Shown here one piece after another: positions 29,098 to 37,495 of a stretch of DNA of 64,000 nt. The translations under genes were made by a program, and so were the position numbers. The notes below the pieces were generated by a model. It was not told where the DNA came from. It did no database searches and saw only the letters and a list, made by a program, of their open reading frames with translations. Source of the DNA: Pseudomonas peli (GTDB taxonomy: Bacteria; Pseudomonadota; Gammaproteobacteria; Pseudomonadales; Pseudomonadaceae). Every line of letters begins with the position of its first letter. Position 1 is the stretch's first letter. Location: the NCBI RefSeq assembly GCF_900099645.1, contig NZ_FMTL01000001.1, positions 1,612,001-1,676,000 of the forward strand. The letters run 5' to 3'.

Positions 29098-29161
29098 TAC
29101 TAACAGCACCGCCTGATTAACATCAATCTCGTTCCCAACAACTCCATTTTCGAGATTTATT

Positions 29162-29695
29162 ATGAAAGCCAAACTCGCTTCTTTGTTTATTACCACAACC
29201 CTGGTTTTTTCCGCCTCTATAGCCATGGCTAGCCCGAACCATAGTAAAAGCGATATCGGTCAGCCTGGGGGCTCCACAAAAGCGGATCGAACCATCGAAA
29301 TCAGGATGGGCGATATCTTTTTCGAGCCGAAGAGTATTGATATCAAAGCAGGAGAAACCGTCCGCTTCGTACTCAAGAATGAGGGCTCGCTGCTGCACGA
29401 GTTCAACTTGGGCATGGCAGCCGCACATGCCGCCCATCAAAAAGAAATGGCAGCAATGTTTCAGAACGGCACGCTTTCTCCAACTGGAGCACAGGACATG
29501 AGCAACATGGATCATGCCATGGGCGGGATGAAGATGGTCGGCATGAAACACGACGATCCAAACAGCGTCTTGATCGAGCCGGGGGCCACTGAAGAACTGG
29601 TATGGACCTTTACCAACGCAACGGGGCTTGAGTTCGCCTGCAACATCCCAGGCCATTATCAATCGGGAATGGTCGGCAAAGTGAACGTACGCTAA
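29162..29695 (+). CDS. Periplasmic cupredoxin-like copper-binding protein (copy 2)
   Basis: The 177-residue product has a signal peptide ending near SIAMA, the same GETVRFVLKNEG core as its neighbour, LHEFNLGM, and FACNIPGHYQSGM for the type-1 copper site. It has an added Met/His-rich insertion (MSNMDHAMGGMKMVGMKHDD) that copy 1 lacks and that may bind more copper. The ribosome site region is weak (GAGATTT). Confidence 0.86.
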   Translation: MKAKLASLFITTTLVFSASIAMASPNHSKSDIGQPGGSTKADRTIEIRMGDIFFEPKSIDIKAGETVRFVLKNEGSLLHEFNLGMAAAHAAHQKEMAAMFQNGTLSPTGAQDMSNMDHAMGGMKMVGMKHDDPNSVLIEPGATEELVWTFTNATGLEFACNIPGHYQSGMVGKVNVR

Positions 29696-29718
29696 TCATT
29701 GAGTTCGGATTGATATAC

Positions 29719-29763
29719 GTCAATTGCTGGGACGCAGTAGAGACTATTGTCATTTGCTGTCCC
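29719..29763 (+). repeat. Short direct repeats before the DUF2933 gene
   Basis: GTCAATTGCTGGGAC (from 29719) and GTCATTTGCTGTCCC (from 29749) are near-identical direct repeats 30 bases apart, or about three helical turns. Both would lie on the same face of the DNA, as for a regulator binding in tandem. They lie about 35-80 bases before the gene at 29799. No regulator is assigned. Confidence 0.45.
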
Positions 29764-29798
29764 ACCAATACTGCCTCAACTCAAACGAGGATCGAGCC

Positions 29799-30044
29799 AT
29801 GGACCACTCCCACCACCCAGGCTCTGAATTGCCATTCTGGAAACGCAAAACTGGCATTGCGCTGATCATGCTGGCTGTCATCGGCGTTTTTTATGTGGCC
29901 CGCGAGCATTTTGGCCACATCTCCCAGGTACTGCCTTACTTGATTCTGCTGCTGTGCCCGCTGATGCACATGTTCGGCCACAACCACGGCGGGCATTCCC
30001 ATCGCAGCGAGACCGATATTCCCAAGGACGACAATAGGAAGTAA
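29799..30044 (+). CDS. DUF2933-like small membrane protein
   Basis: The 81-residue product starts at the ATG at 29799 ([19 protein letters not shown]). It has two hydrophobic segments (about 22-38 and 46-60), and His-rich ends ([15 protein letters not shown] near the C-terminus). This fits DUF2933 proteins, commonly found in copper clusters. It is five bases from the ATPase gene and probably co-translated with it. A role in handing copper to the ATPase is conjecture. Confidence 0.75.
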   Translation: MDHSHHPGSELPFWKRKTGIALIMLAVIGVFYVAREHFGHISQVLPYLILLLCPLMHMFGHNHGGHSHRSETDIPKDDNRK

Positions 30045-30049
30045 GCCTA

Positions 30050-32416
30050 ATGCCCACCACCCAGTGCCATCTCGACCATGAGCATTCCAAGCATCAGGAA
30101 GACCAGCATGGAAGTCAGCACGATCCGGTGTGCGGCATGGCCGTCAAACCAGACAGCCCATTCAGTGAGAGCCACGAAGGTCAGACATACCGTTTCTGCA
30201 GCGCGAAATGCCAGGAGAAGTTTCGCGCAGACCCTACCCGCTACGTGCACCGTCCCCAGCATGATGAACATATACATCATGAAACACCGCTTACCGCACC
30301 TGGAGCCTCTGGATCTGCGGAGTACACCTGCCCGATGCATCCGGAAATACGTCAGCCACAACCTGGCAATTGCCCCATCTGCGGCATGACCCTGGAGGCA
30401 GTGATCCCGGAATTAGAGGAAGAGGAGAATTCAGAACTCAAGGATTTCTCCCGGCGCTTCTGGTGGACGCTCCCTCTCACGATCATCGTGACTGTATTGG
30501 CTATGGCCGGCCACTCGTTAACGCTATTCCATGGCGCAACGCAGAACTGGGTGGAGCTTGCCTTGGCAACGCCTGTAACGCTGTGGGGCGGCTGGGTATT
30601 CTTTGCCCGAGGCATCGACTCAGTCCGTCATCGCAGCCCCAATATGTGGACACTGATTGGCCTGGGTACAGCGGCAGCTTACCTCTACAGCGTTGCCGCA
30701 ACCCTGGCCCCACAGCTGTTCCCCCAAGCCTTCTTCCAAGACGGGCGCATTGGTGTCTACTTCGAGGCTGCGGCGGTAATCATCTCCCTGACGTTATTGG
30801 GCCAGATGCTCGAACTCAAGGCTCGCTCACAAACCTCAGCCGCTATTAAATCGCTATTGGGCCTGGCACCCAAAACCGCGCGGCGCATCAAGCCTGACGG
30901 CCAGGAAGAAGATATTCCATTGACCCATGTGCACCTGGGCGACCATCTGCGAGTACGCCCCGGCGAGAAAGTCCCGGTGGACGGTACTGTTCTCGAAGGC
31001 GAAAGCGCCGTCGATGAAGCCATGCTGACCGGCGAACCGCTACCGGTGACCAAGCGCGTTGGCGATACGCTGATTGGCGCGACCATGAATACCCACGGCA
31101 GCCTGGTCATGCAAGCGCAGAAGGTGGGCGCCGATACCATGCTGTCCCAGATCGTGCAGATGGTCGCCAGAGCACAGCGCTCCAAGGCACCCATGCAGCG
31201 TATGGCTGATGCCGTGGCGGGCTACTTCGTGCTTGGCGTGATCGCTATAGCGATCCTCACCTTCTTCAGCTGGGGCTTGTTCGGTCCGGAGTCGGGCTGG
31301 GTATTTGGTCTGATCAACGCGGTTGCCGTACTGATCATCGCCTGTCCCTGTGCACTGGGTCTTGCGACCCCTATGTCGGTGATGGTTTCGACTGGCAAGG
31401 CTGCAACCAGTGGTGTCTTGTTCCGCGATGCCAGTGCCATAGAGAACCTGTGCAAGATCGATACGCTGATCGTCGACAAAACCGGCACGCTGACCGAGGG
31501 ACGGCCTGTATTCCACAGCGCAGAGGGTGCCGGCCCATTCGAACCGAACGAGGTGCTGCGATTGGCTGCAAGCCTTGATCAAGGCAGTGAGCATCCGCTG
31601 GCCCATGCGATCGTTGATTACGCCCGCACCCAGGGTATTGAGTTGGCCAAGCCGGACTCTTTCGAGTCGGGCTCCGGCATCGGTGTGCGCGGCCAAGTGG
31701 AAGGTCGGCAGCTGCAATTGGGTAATACAGCATTGATGGCAGACGCCGGAGTAGATGCCACACCTCTGAGTAACCGGGCAGAGCAGCTCCGCCTGGAGGG
31801 CATCAGCATTGTCTTCTTGGCGGTGGATGGCGTTCTAGCAGGACTTCTGGCGGTCTCCGATCCGATCAAACCAACCTCCAAACAAGCAGTCACCAGGCTT
31901 CAAGAGGTCGATGTGAAAGTCATCATGGCCACTGGCGATGGACTTACAACCGCAAGGGCTGTAGCCAGGGAGTTGGGTATCGAAGAAGTCCATGGCGAGG
32001 TTAAACCTCAGGACAAGGAAAAGTTGGTTGCCGATCTGCAGAGCTATGGCCGCCGAGTAGCCATGGCTGGCGATGGCATCAACGACGCCCCTGCGCTGGC
32101 TCGTGCCGATGTGGGTATCGCGATGGGAACCGGTACAGATGTGGCGATGAACAGTGCTCAGGTGACCTTAGTCAAAGGTGATCTGATGGGCATCTTACGG
32201 GCAAGAACATTGTCCGTGGCCACGGTAAAAAACATGCGGCAGAACCTAGCCTTTGCCTTCATCTATAACGCCATGGGAATTCCACTAGCAGCAGGGGTGC
32301 TTTATCCCCTGACTGGCCACTTGCTGTCGCCCATGATTGCGGCATTGGCTATGAGCGTCAGTTCAGCATCGGTTGTATTCAACGCATTGAGACTGCGGAA
32401 AATCCGCATCGACTGA
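30050..32416 (+). CDS. copF: P1B-type copper-exporting ATPase with YHS and metal-binding domains
   Basis: The 788-residue pump begins with a His-rich stretch, a YHS domain (DPVCGMAV to [12 protein letters not shown]), and a Cys/His heavy-metal-binding domain (YTCPMHPEI to CPICGM), in place of HMA domains. The ATPase core shows the TGE motif (MLTGEPLPV), the membrane CPC at residues 432-434, the phosphorylated Asp476 in DKTGTLTEG, and SEHPLA. CPC with this N-terminus is typical of CopF-type Cu(I) exporters. The symbol is a family name, and silver transport is also possible. Confidence 0.9.
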   Translation: MPTTQCHLDHEHSKHQEDQHGSQHDPVCGMAVKPDSPFSESHEGQTYRFCSAKCQEKFRADPTRYVHRPQHDEHIHHETPLTAPGASGSAEYTCPMHPEIRQPQPGNCPICGMTLEAVIPELEEEENSELKDFSRRFWWTLPLTIIVTVLAMAGHSLTLFHGATQNWVELALATPVTLWGGWVFFARGIDSVRHRSPNMWTLIGLGTAAAYLYSVAATLAPQLFPQAFFQDGRIGVYFEAAAVIISLTLLGQMLELKARSQTSAAIKSLLGLAPKTARRIKPDGQEEDIPLTHVHLGDHLRVRPGEKVPVDGTVLEGESAVDEAMLTGEPLPVTKRVGDTLIGATMNTHGSLVMQAQKVGADTMLSQIVQMVARAQRSKAPMQRMADAVAGYFVLGVIAIAILTFFSWGLFGPESGWVFGLINAVAVLIIACPCALGLATPMSVMVSTGKAATSGVLFRDASAIENLCKIDTLIVDKTGTLTEGRPVFHSAEGAGPFEPNEVLRLAASLDQGSEHPLAHAIVDYARTQGIELAKPDSFESGSGIGVRGQVEGRQLQLGNTALMADAGVDATPLSNRAEQLRLEGISIVFLAVDGVLAGLLAVSDPIKPTSKQAVTRLQEVDVKVIMATGDGLTTARAVARELGIEEVHGEVKPQDKEKLVADLQSYGRRVAMAGDGINDAPALARADVGIAMGTGTDVAMNSAQVTLVKGDLMGILRARTLSVATVKNMRQNLAFAFIYNAMGIPLAAGVLYPLTGHLLSPMIAALAMSVSSASVVFNALRLRKIRID

Positions 32417-32501
32417 AATGAACGTGAATCTAAAGCCAGTTGACAGGTATCAGTAATTCCATCAACTCCGAAAGGACATCTACCAGCGCTAAAAAACAAG
32501 C

Positions 32502-32532
32502 TTGACCTTACCATCGTGTCAAGGTCGATGCT
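32502..32532 (+). promoter_or_regulatory. CueR-type (MerR family) promoter of the copZ-like gene
   Basis: The -35 TTGACC (32502-32507) and a possible -10 GATGCT (32527-32532) are separated by a 19-base spacer, TTACCATCGTGTCAAGGTC. The dyad is ACCTT / AAGGT. The long spacer with a dyad across it is the hallmark of MerR-family activated promoters, and the half-sites fit CueR. No merR-type gene is in the window, so the activator must be elsewhere. Confidence 0.75.
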
Positions 32533-32573
32533 CAGGTTACGGCATCTATGCCGCCTAACCAACGAGGTGATTT

Positions 32574-32774
32574 ATGTTCGCTCTACAGGTATCAGGAATG
32601 GGTTGTGGCAGTTGCGTCAGCAAGATCACAAAGGCAATTCAGGCGGTAGATGAAACCGCAAAAGTGGAGATTGATCGTGCTGCCGGTAAGGTGTCGGTAG
32701 ACAGCCAAGAACCCGCGGAATCTATCCGCAAGGTGATTCAGGACCTGGGCTATACCGCGCAGGTCAGCGCGTAA
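32574..32774 (+). CDS. copZ: CopZ-like heavy-metal-associated copper chaperone
   Basis: The 66-residue product is a single HMA domain. The metal site reads GMGCGSCVSK, with Gly in place of the common Thr before the first Cys, while both cysteines are kept. It would carry Cu(I) in the cytosol to the exporting ATPases. A CueR-type promoter lies 40 bases upstream and a bidirectional terminator follows. Confidence 0.9.
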   Translation: MFALQVSGMGCGSCVSKITKAIQAVDETAKVEIDRAAGKVSVDSQEPAESIRKVIQDLGYTAQVSA

Positions 32775-32833
32775 GAACCGACTGAGTTGTGATCGACTCC
32801 ATTTGACACCCTCAACTCGAACTTTTGCGAGCG

Positions 32834-32865
32834 ATGAGGTCATGGCTTCAGGGCCATGACCTCAT
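32834..32865. terminator. Bidirectional hairpin terminator
   Basis: ATGAGGTCATGGC and GCCATGACCTCAT form a perfect 13-bp stem with a six-base loop. It sits between the convergent copZ and subtilase genes. The T-run is short (TTT), so termination strength is uncertain, but the stem is strong. Confidence 0.75.
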
Positions 32866-32880
32866 TTGAAACCCTTGATA

Positions 32881-35400
32881 TCAGACCAGTACCGCTGTCT
32901 GTGCCTCGATCAGAGTTTCCACTGCCGCATAGAGGTCAACGTCCGTTTGCTGAGTTTTGATCGAGACCACCAGGCTGTACCTTACGGTGTCGTCATATCG
33001 CTGCTGCTTAACAAGCGTTTTCCACCACCCCAGTGCGGGATAGATACCAAGCATTCCCCGTCCTGCCAGTTCAGCTGCAGTGCCTCGCCAGATGTCCGAG
33101 TGGAGAGAGCCTCGATGTCTTGTCTGGGTACCGAGCAGCCAGTTCGGATCTGAGCCGCCACCCTGGTAACCACCTTCCTCTTCATCCCGTGCACGCTTGT
33201 TGATGCGCTGGCGGAACTGGTCACGATCTTCGTTTGGGCGGCTGACATCGAAGCGCAAGCCATGCGACTCGTAGCGATAGCGCCCCTTGATACCGCGTTC
33301 GGCTATGCCGGGGTTTGGCTCTACGAAGTAGGAAAGTGTCACCCGCATTTCCACCTCGATGTTGCCTAGGTTGAGCAGTTCCTGCTGCGGCCATGGAAGC
33401 AGATGAAGATGCATATCCCGCGCGGTGGGCGGCTTGGTGCCCTGCCTCATGAACGGCCTAAGATGGTCCTCGACAATCATGGTCAAGGAGTCGCCGGCAC
33501 TCCACAGGGCGCGACTCAGATCTGGTACACCAAAGCCGCAGTGCTTGACCAGATTCTCGTAGCCTGCCTTGGTGCCAGCAGCAAGGAAATCCTGCCTCAT
33601 ACGATCGGGCCACTCAGCTGAGTGCACGATTAGAGCTCGTACAGTCTCGGGCCAGAACTGTGGGTAGTTCGTCGATACTTGTGCGGCCATGCGAGCTGCT
33701 AGCGCGGATGCTGCGCTGGTGGCGCTGGTCGTCGTCAAAAGCCGTTGTTCTGGTTCGTGTGCCGTGGTGACAAGGGAAAGACAGGGCTCGGTGTATGCTT
33801 GTTGCCCGTCTGTAGCCAGGTTGCCTCCTTCAAACACTACATCGGGTTTCAAGGGCCAAGCCGAGTTGCTCCAGGTCCCCGAAGTCGTGCTGTATGGGCT
33901 GAGGCTGCCTGCGGCAGCGATCGGGCGCAATCCAGGGTTGGGAGGGTCGATAGTGACCTTCTGGGTGTAAGCGCCTACGCACAGTGCGTTCCAGGCCTGG
34001 GCCGGATCATGGATTCCGTCAGTGGTGGTGTTATGCGGGTAGTGGGTGGCCTGGTTCTTGTCCGCATTGCCGGCGGACACGACGATCAGCCGAGGGTTAG
34101 CCCTCTCTCCCAATACGTCGGATGCGAGCTCATCAACTGCTGCTGACCATGCGGAAGGGCGGCCGCGATCTCGGTCGTCGAGGCTGGTGATCGCCATGCT
34201 GTAGACCCTGCGCACTTCCGGCTTGGCGGTATCCGGTTGGGTTACGGCGTCGATCATCAACGCGCCATAGGGCTCCTTTTGATTTCCCTGGGCTGCGGGG
34301 AGCAATTTCACCGACTCAAGGCGGTGCTCGATCGAAATCGGATTCTGCCCATTGAGAGGGTCAAACAGATCACCATAAAGGGCGATTCCTGCGAGCTGTG
34401 TGCCATGACCCGTAGTATCCGCAACACCCCAGTTGTGGTTGACGGTGTAAAGGTCATTCGCGTCAATGTGATGAGCTAAGAGTGGGTGGCCCCGATTGAC
34501 TCCGGTATCTAGAAGGCAGACGCGGATACTGTCGTCCCCTGCGGGGGTGGTTCGCTCAAGCAGGTTCTCGACCCATTCTCTTTGTTCTAGCGGCGCAAGG
34601 GCATCAAAAAACTCGGCGGTGTCCTTGGCTCTACGAATCTCGGCGACTTCGTTGAGCAGCAAGAGTGACCGAGTGATGGCTGCTCGCGAGGCGCAGACGT
34701 TGAGGACTGTCCGCTCAGGAAACTTCAGCACTTTTTCGGATGTATGAAAGCCACATGCTTCGGCAACCGACTTAAAGCGGTTCAGCACTGCTTCACGGCC
34801 TTCCCTGATAGGCAACCAGAATTCCCACCAAATGGTTTCGTTTTCATCTGGCGGCAACACTGCGGGATCATCAGTCCACAGGGCGTTGAAAGCTGCGACT
34901 CGGATTTCTTGGATTGGATTCAGGAGCGGAGCGTTGCGCGGACTCCCCTTAGAGGTCTCCACCTCCAGGTATTGCCTGACGAGGTTCTCAAAGGCTTTGA
35001 GCTGACCATCTGGAACGAATACCGTGGCGAAGTCAGTATTCGTGGCGGGGTCATGACGCAGGTTCATGAGCTCAATGCGCTGAGCGCCTCGGGCAAGTCC
35101 TTCGAATGCAAGCGCGTAACCAGGCTCGCTCCGAAATTCGATTTGCAGGCCGTACCCACCTTCGGACCTTTCTCCTTGTCGCATTTGCCTTTCAGATGCT
35201 TCGCGCTGCAGCTGTACTGCAGAGGCCATCTGACCGCTGACATGTTGGAGTTGAGCGAGTAGCTTTCCGCCATGAGCCCCTCGATTTGGCGTGGGGTAGC
35301 GAGGGTCTCGTGTTGCTGATGCTGTGGATCGGAACCGTTCGGGTAGTCCCTGTCCCTGGAGATGAAAGTGAGGCCGTTGTCCGTTGATCGATTCCGTCAT
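32881..35400 (-). CDS. ietS: Subtilisin-like (S8) protease of an IetAS-type system
   Basis: The 839-residue product has a subtilase domain with the catalytic triad visible: Asp298 in LLDTGVNRGHP, His332 in TGHGTQLAG and Ser562 in the ATSAASA context. The oxyanion Asn lies in VVSAGNAD. A 290-residue N-terminal part and a 270-residue C-terminal part are of unknown fold. No signal peptide is seen, so it probably acts in the cytosol. It follows an AAA ATPase gene by 17 bases. This pair matches IetAS, first described in plasmid stability and later as an anti-phage system. Confidence 0.82.
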   Translation of the reverse strand: MTESINGQRPHFHLQGQGLPERFRSTASATRDPRYPTPNRGAHGGKLLAQLQHVSGQMASAVQLQREASERQMRQGERSEGGYGLQIEFRSEPGYALAFEGLARGAQRIELMNLRHDPATNTDFATVFVPDGQLKAFENLVRQYLEVETSKGSPRNAPLLNPIQEIRVAAFNALWTDDPAVLPPDENETIWWEFWLPIREGREAVLNRFKSVAEACGFHTSEKVLKFPERTVLNVCASRAAITRSLLLLNEVAEIRRAKDTAEFFDALAPLEQREWVENLLERTTPAGDDSIRVCLLDTGVNRGHPLLAHHIDANDLYTVNHNWGVADTTGHGTQLAGIALYGDLFDPLNGQNPISIEHRLESVKLLPAAQGNQKEPYGALMIDAVTQPDTAKPEVRRVYSMAITSLDDRDRGRPSAWSAAVDELASDVLGERANPRLIVVSAGNADKNQATHYPHNTTTDGIHDPAQAWNALCVGAYTQKVTIDPPNPGLRPIAAAGSLSPYSTTSGTWSNSAWPLKPDVVFEGGNLATDGQQAYTEPCLSLVTTAHEPEQRLLTTTSATSAASALAARMAAQVSTNYPQFWPETVRALIVHSAEWPDRMRQDFLAAGTKAGYENLVKHCGFGVPDLSRALWSAGDSLTMIVEDHLRPFMRQGTKPPTARDMHLHLLPWPQQELLNLGNIEVEMRVTLSYFVEPNPGIAERGIKGRYRYESHGLRFDVSRPNEDRDQFRQRINKRARDEEEGGYQGGGSDPNWLLGTQTRHRGSLHSDIWRGTAAELAGRGMLGIYPALGWWKTLVKQQRYDDTVRYSLVVSIKTQQTDVDLYAAVETLIEAQTAVLV

Positions 35401-35417
35401 CTAAATGCTCAACTACG

Positions 35418-36401
35418 TTAGGAGTGCCGTCTCCCGTGGAAAGTCTTCCGTTCTTCAAGGTGTCTTTCCATGTCCTTGACCGCCATCTCGGTACGGTCAT
35501 GAATGATCGTGTCCTTGATCGCGTCGTCTGCCGCCCTCGCAAGTTCTGCATGGCTGAGCCCCTCTGCGACCTTGCAGAGTTTGTCCCAGCTGCGAATCGA
35601 CTTGGAAAAGTTCGCTAGTCGATTCTTGAGCACAGCCTTGGTCTGTTCCTGATTGGGCAGTCCGTATTCGATAACATCATCGAAGCGTCGGAACAAGGCG
35701 TAGTCAAGAATTTCAGGGTGATTGGTGGCAGCGATGATCAGGCTGTTGGATTGATCCTGCTCGATCATCTGCAGAAAGCTGTTCAGGACGCGACGGATTT
35801 CGCCCACGTCGTTGGCAAGACCACGCTGGGAACCGATGGCATCGAATTCGTCGAAGAAATAAATGCCGCGAGTATCGCGAATGGCATCAAAAATCTGACG
35901 CAGCTTGGCTGCGGTCTCACCCATGTACTTGGTGATGAGGCTATCAAGGCGGACAATGTACAGCGGAATCCCGAGCTCGCCGGCAAGCGCCGATGCGGTC
36001 ATGGTCTTGCCGGTACCAGGTGGCCCAACCAAAAGCAGCTTGCGGCGAGGGGAGAGGCCGTGTGCGCGAATCTTCTCGAAATTGCGCTGCTCATTAATGA
36101 TTCTTCCAAGACGGGCATGAGTGGCCTCGTCCAGGATCATTTCCGAAAAGCGGGTCTTTGGAAGAGCTACTGAAAGCAGGTTGCTCAGCTCGCCACGAGG
36201 CTGGCCGATGGGCACCGGTTGCCCGGAAGGCAGACGATTTTTCTTGGCCGATTCAATTAGAGCCCGCAAATCTTCTGCAAGCTTCCCGTGACCTTGCTTA
36301 GCCTCATGGGCCGCCATCTGCATAGCAACGGCAAGGAAATGCGTGTCATCTCCCTTGATATGCGAGCGCAGAAGCGCTTTCAGTTGTTCGCCGCTAGCCA
36401 T
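35418..36401 (-). CDS. ietA: AAA ATPase of an IetAS-type system
   Basis: The 327-residue product has an N-terminal helical part and one AAA module: Walker A GPPGTGKT, Walker B IYFFDEFDAIG, sensor 1 AATNH, and an arginine-finger region RRFDD. It resembles FtsH/Cdc48-type ATPases but has no protease domain of its own. The partner protease is encoded directly downstream. It probably restrains or delivers substrates to the subtilase. The start ATG is at 36399-36401. Confidence 0.83.
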   Translation of the reverse strand: MASGEQLKALLRSHIKGDDTHFLAVAMQMAAHEAKQGHGKLAEDLRALIESAKKNRLPSGQPVPIGQPRGELSNLLSVALPKTRFSEMILDEATHARLGRIINEQRNFEKIRAHGLSPRRKLLLVGPPGTGKTMTASALAGELGIPLYIVRLDSLITKYMGETAAKLRQIFDAIRDTRGIYFFDEFDAIGSQRGLANDVGEIRRVLNSFLQMIEQDQSNSLIIAATNHPEILDYALFRRFDDVIEYGLPNQEQTKAVLKNRLANFSKSIRSWDKLCKVAEGLSHAELARAADDAIKDTIIHDRTEMAVKDMERHLEERKTFHGRRHS

Positions 36402-36505
36402 GGTTATCTACCTTTCCGTAGGGGTTAGTTTAATCGTTAAGACCCGCTTCTGACCTTGAATACGTCAACTTTTATTCACACAAGCAATCAGTGTCTGGCC
36501 TGAGT

Positions 36506-37111
36506 TCAACGCAATTCATTTAACGCCGCGGCCCTGCCAAGGGCGGTGGCCATCCAGCTGGGAAGACTTGCACGGACCGAACCTAGGCTTTCCCACTCCA
36601 CCTTCGCTAAGTGCCGCCGAAGTTTCTGGGCCGAATTTTCAGCCTGATCTTCACCCACCCAGGCCATCGCCCTGAGCGCATCCCCAGCTGGCGTCGCCCC
36701 CAAGGAGAACAGCCAGTAGGGCGCGTGCTGGAAGTAAATTGTCCGGGAGCCGACTACCAATCGCTTACTGCGTCCTGTGGTGAGGTACACCTCTTTAGCC
36801 GAAGCAGCTCGCGTCAACCCCATTGACTTCGCGGCCTGTGCGCCATCGGGCGAGATGCACTGCTTACCCTGAGCAGCGATTGATTTCGCCAATGACTCTG
36901 CCGACGGGGCCCTGATCTGGTCTTTTTCACGCACCGGCGCAACGTAAATACCGCGCGCTATTCGCATCAGTTGCCCGGCTTTAGCCAGGCGACAAAACGC
37001 CTGATCAACCGCCGCACGACTACCAAGATGAAGAAACTCTTTGGGCGCAAGAACTCCACCCTCGCTTAGGGATTGGCTGCGTTCCAAGATCGCTTGCGGG
37101 ATCGATCGCAT
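36506..37111 (-). CDS. AbiEi-like (DUF6088) type IV antitoxin, orphan
   Basis: The 201-residue product has an N-terminal winged helix (LHLGSRAAVDQAFCRLAKAGQ, then IARGIYVAP) and a C-terminal domain like AbiEi antitoxins. These repress their own promoter and neutralise an AbiEii nucleotidyltransferase toxin. No AbiEii gene follows: the next gene is ietA. A perfect 9-bp inverted repeat lies just upstream. Either the toxin was lost or the protein now regulates the ietAS genes. Confidence 0.75.
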   Translation of the reverse strand: MRSIPQAILERSQSLSEGGVLAPKEFLHLGSRAAVDQAFCRLAKAGQLMRIARGIYVAPVREKDQIRAPSAESLAKSIAAQGKQCISPDGAQAAKSMGLTRAASAKEVYLTTGRSKRLVVGSRTIYFQHAPYWLFSLGATPAGDALRAMAWVGEDQAENSAQKLRRHLAKVEWESLGSVRASLPSWMATALGRAAALNELR

Positions 37112-37131
37112 ATGAAAGCTCGGCTCATATC

Positions 37132-37163
37132 AATGTCAGATATTTGATTACACTTCTGACATT
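37132..37163. promoter_or_regulatory. 9-bp inverted repeat, likely AbiEi operator
   Basis: AATGTCAGA (37132-37140) and TCTGACATT (37155-37163) form a perfect inverted repeat with a 14-base AT-rich spacer, 21 bases upstream of the start of the AbiEi-like gene. AbiEi proteins bind inverted repeats over their own promoter, so this fits autoregulation. Confidence 0.65.
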
Positions 37164-37431
37164 TGAGCAACAGCCGTTCGTCTTTTGTCGCCAGGGTTGG
37201 GCTAACCGGCTCTTTCTAATTGAGCTACGGGTGTTCGAGGCTTTGCTGAACGCCACAACGGTGCGACGGCTAAAGCGGCACAGTTGCTCGCGCATGTGGG
37301 ACAGGCGCGAGCCAAGCAGCTGTCACCCAAAAGTTCTTAGCGTGCGGGCTCAGCCCAGAGGCTGATACGGACTGCGGCAGTGCCGGCGACAGTTCGAACT
37401 GGCGCGTCGTGAAATAAATCACCCACAGGCC
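37164..37431. other. Remnant-rich gap between defence cassette and copper ATPase
   Basis: No intact gene is seen. On the minus strand TAGCTCAATTAGAAAGAGC (37209-37227) looks like the D-arm region of a tRNA, but anticodon and T arms do not follow in tRNA form. On the plus strand a 34-codon open stretch ending GQARAKQLSPKSS before a TAG near 37338 has protein-like composition. Both look like debris from past insertions. Confidence 0.4.
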
Positions 37432-37462
37432 TTGACCTTCCCACACAGGGAAGCTTGAAACT
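37432..37462 (+). promoter_or_regulatory. CueR-type promoter of the copper ATPase gene
   Basis: The -35 TTGACC (37432-37437) and a possible -10 GAAACT (37457-37462) flank a 19-base spacer TTCCCACACAGGGAAGCTT that contains the dyad CTTCCC / GGGAAG. This closely resembles the CueR-controlled copA promoters of other gammaproteobacteria. The gene starts 34 bases downstream. Confidence 0.8.
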
Positions 37463-37495
37463 TCTCTTCAACAGAAACATTCAAGGGATATTTCA

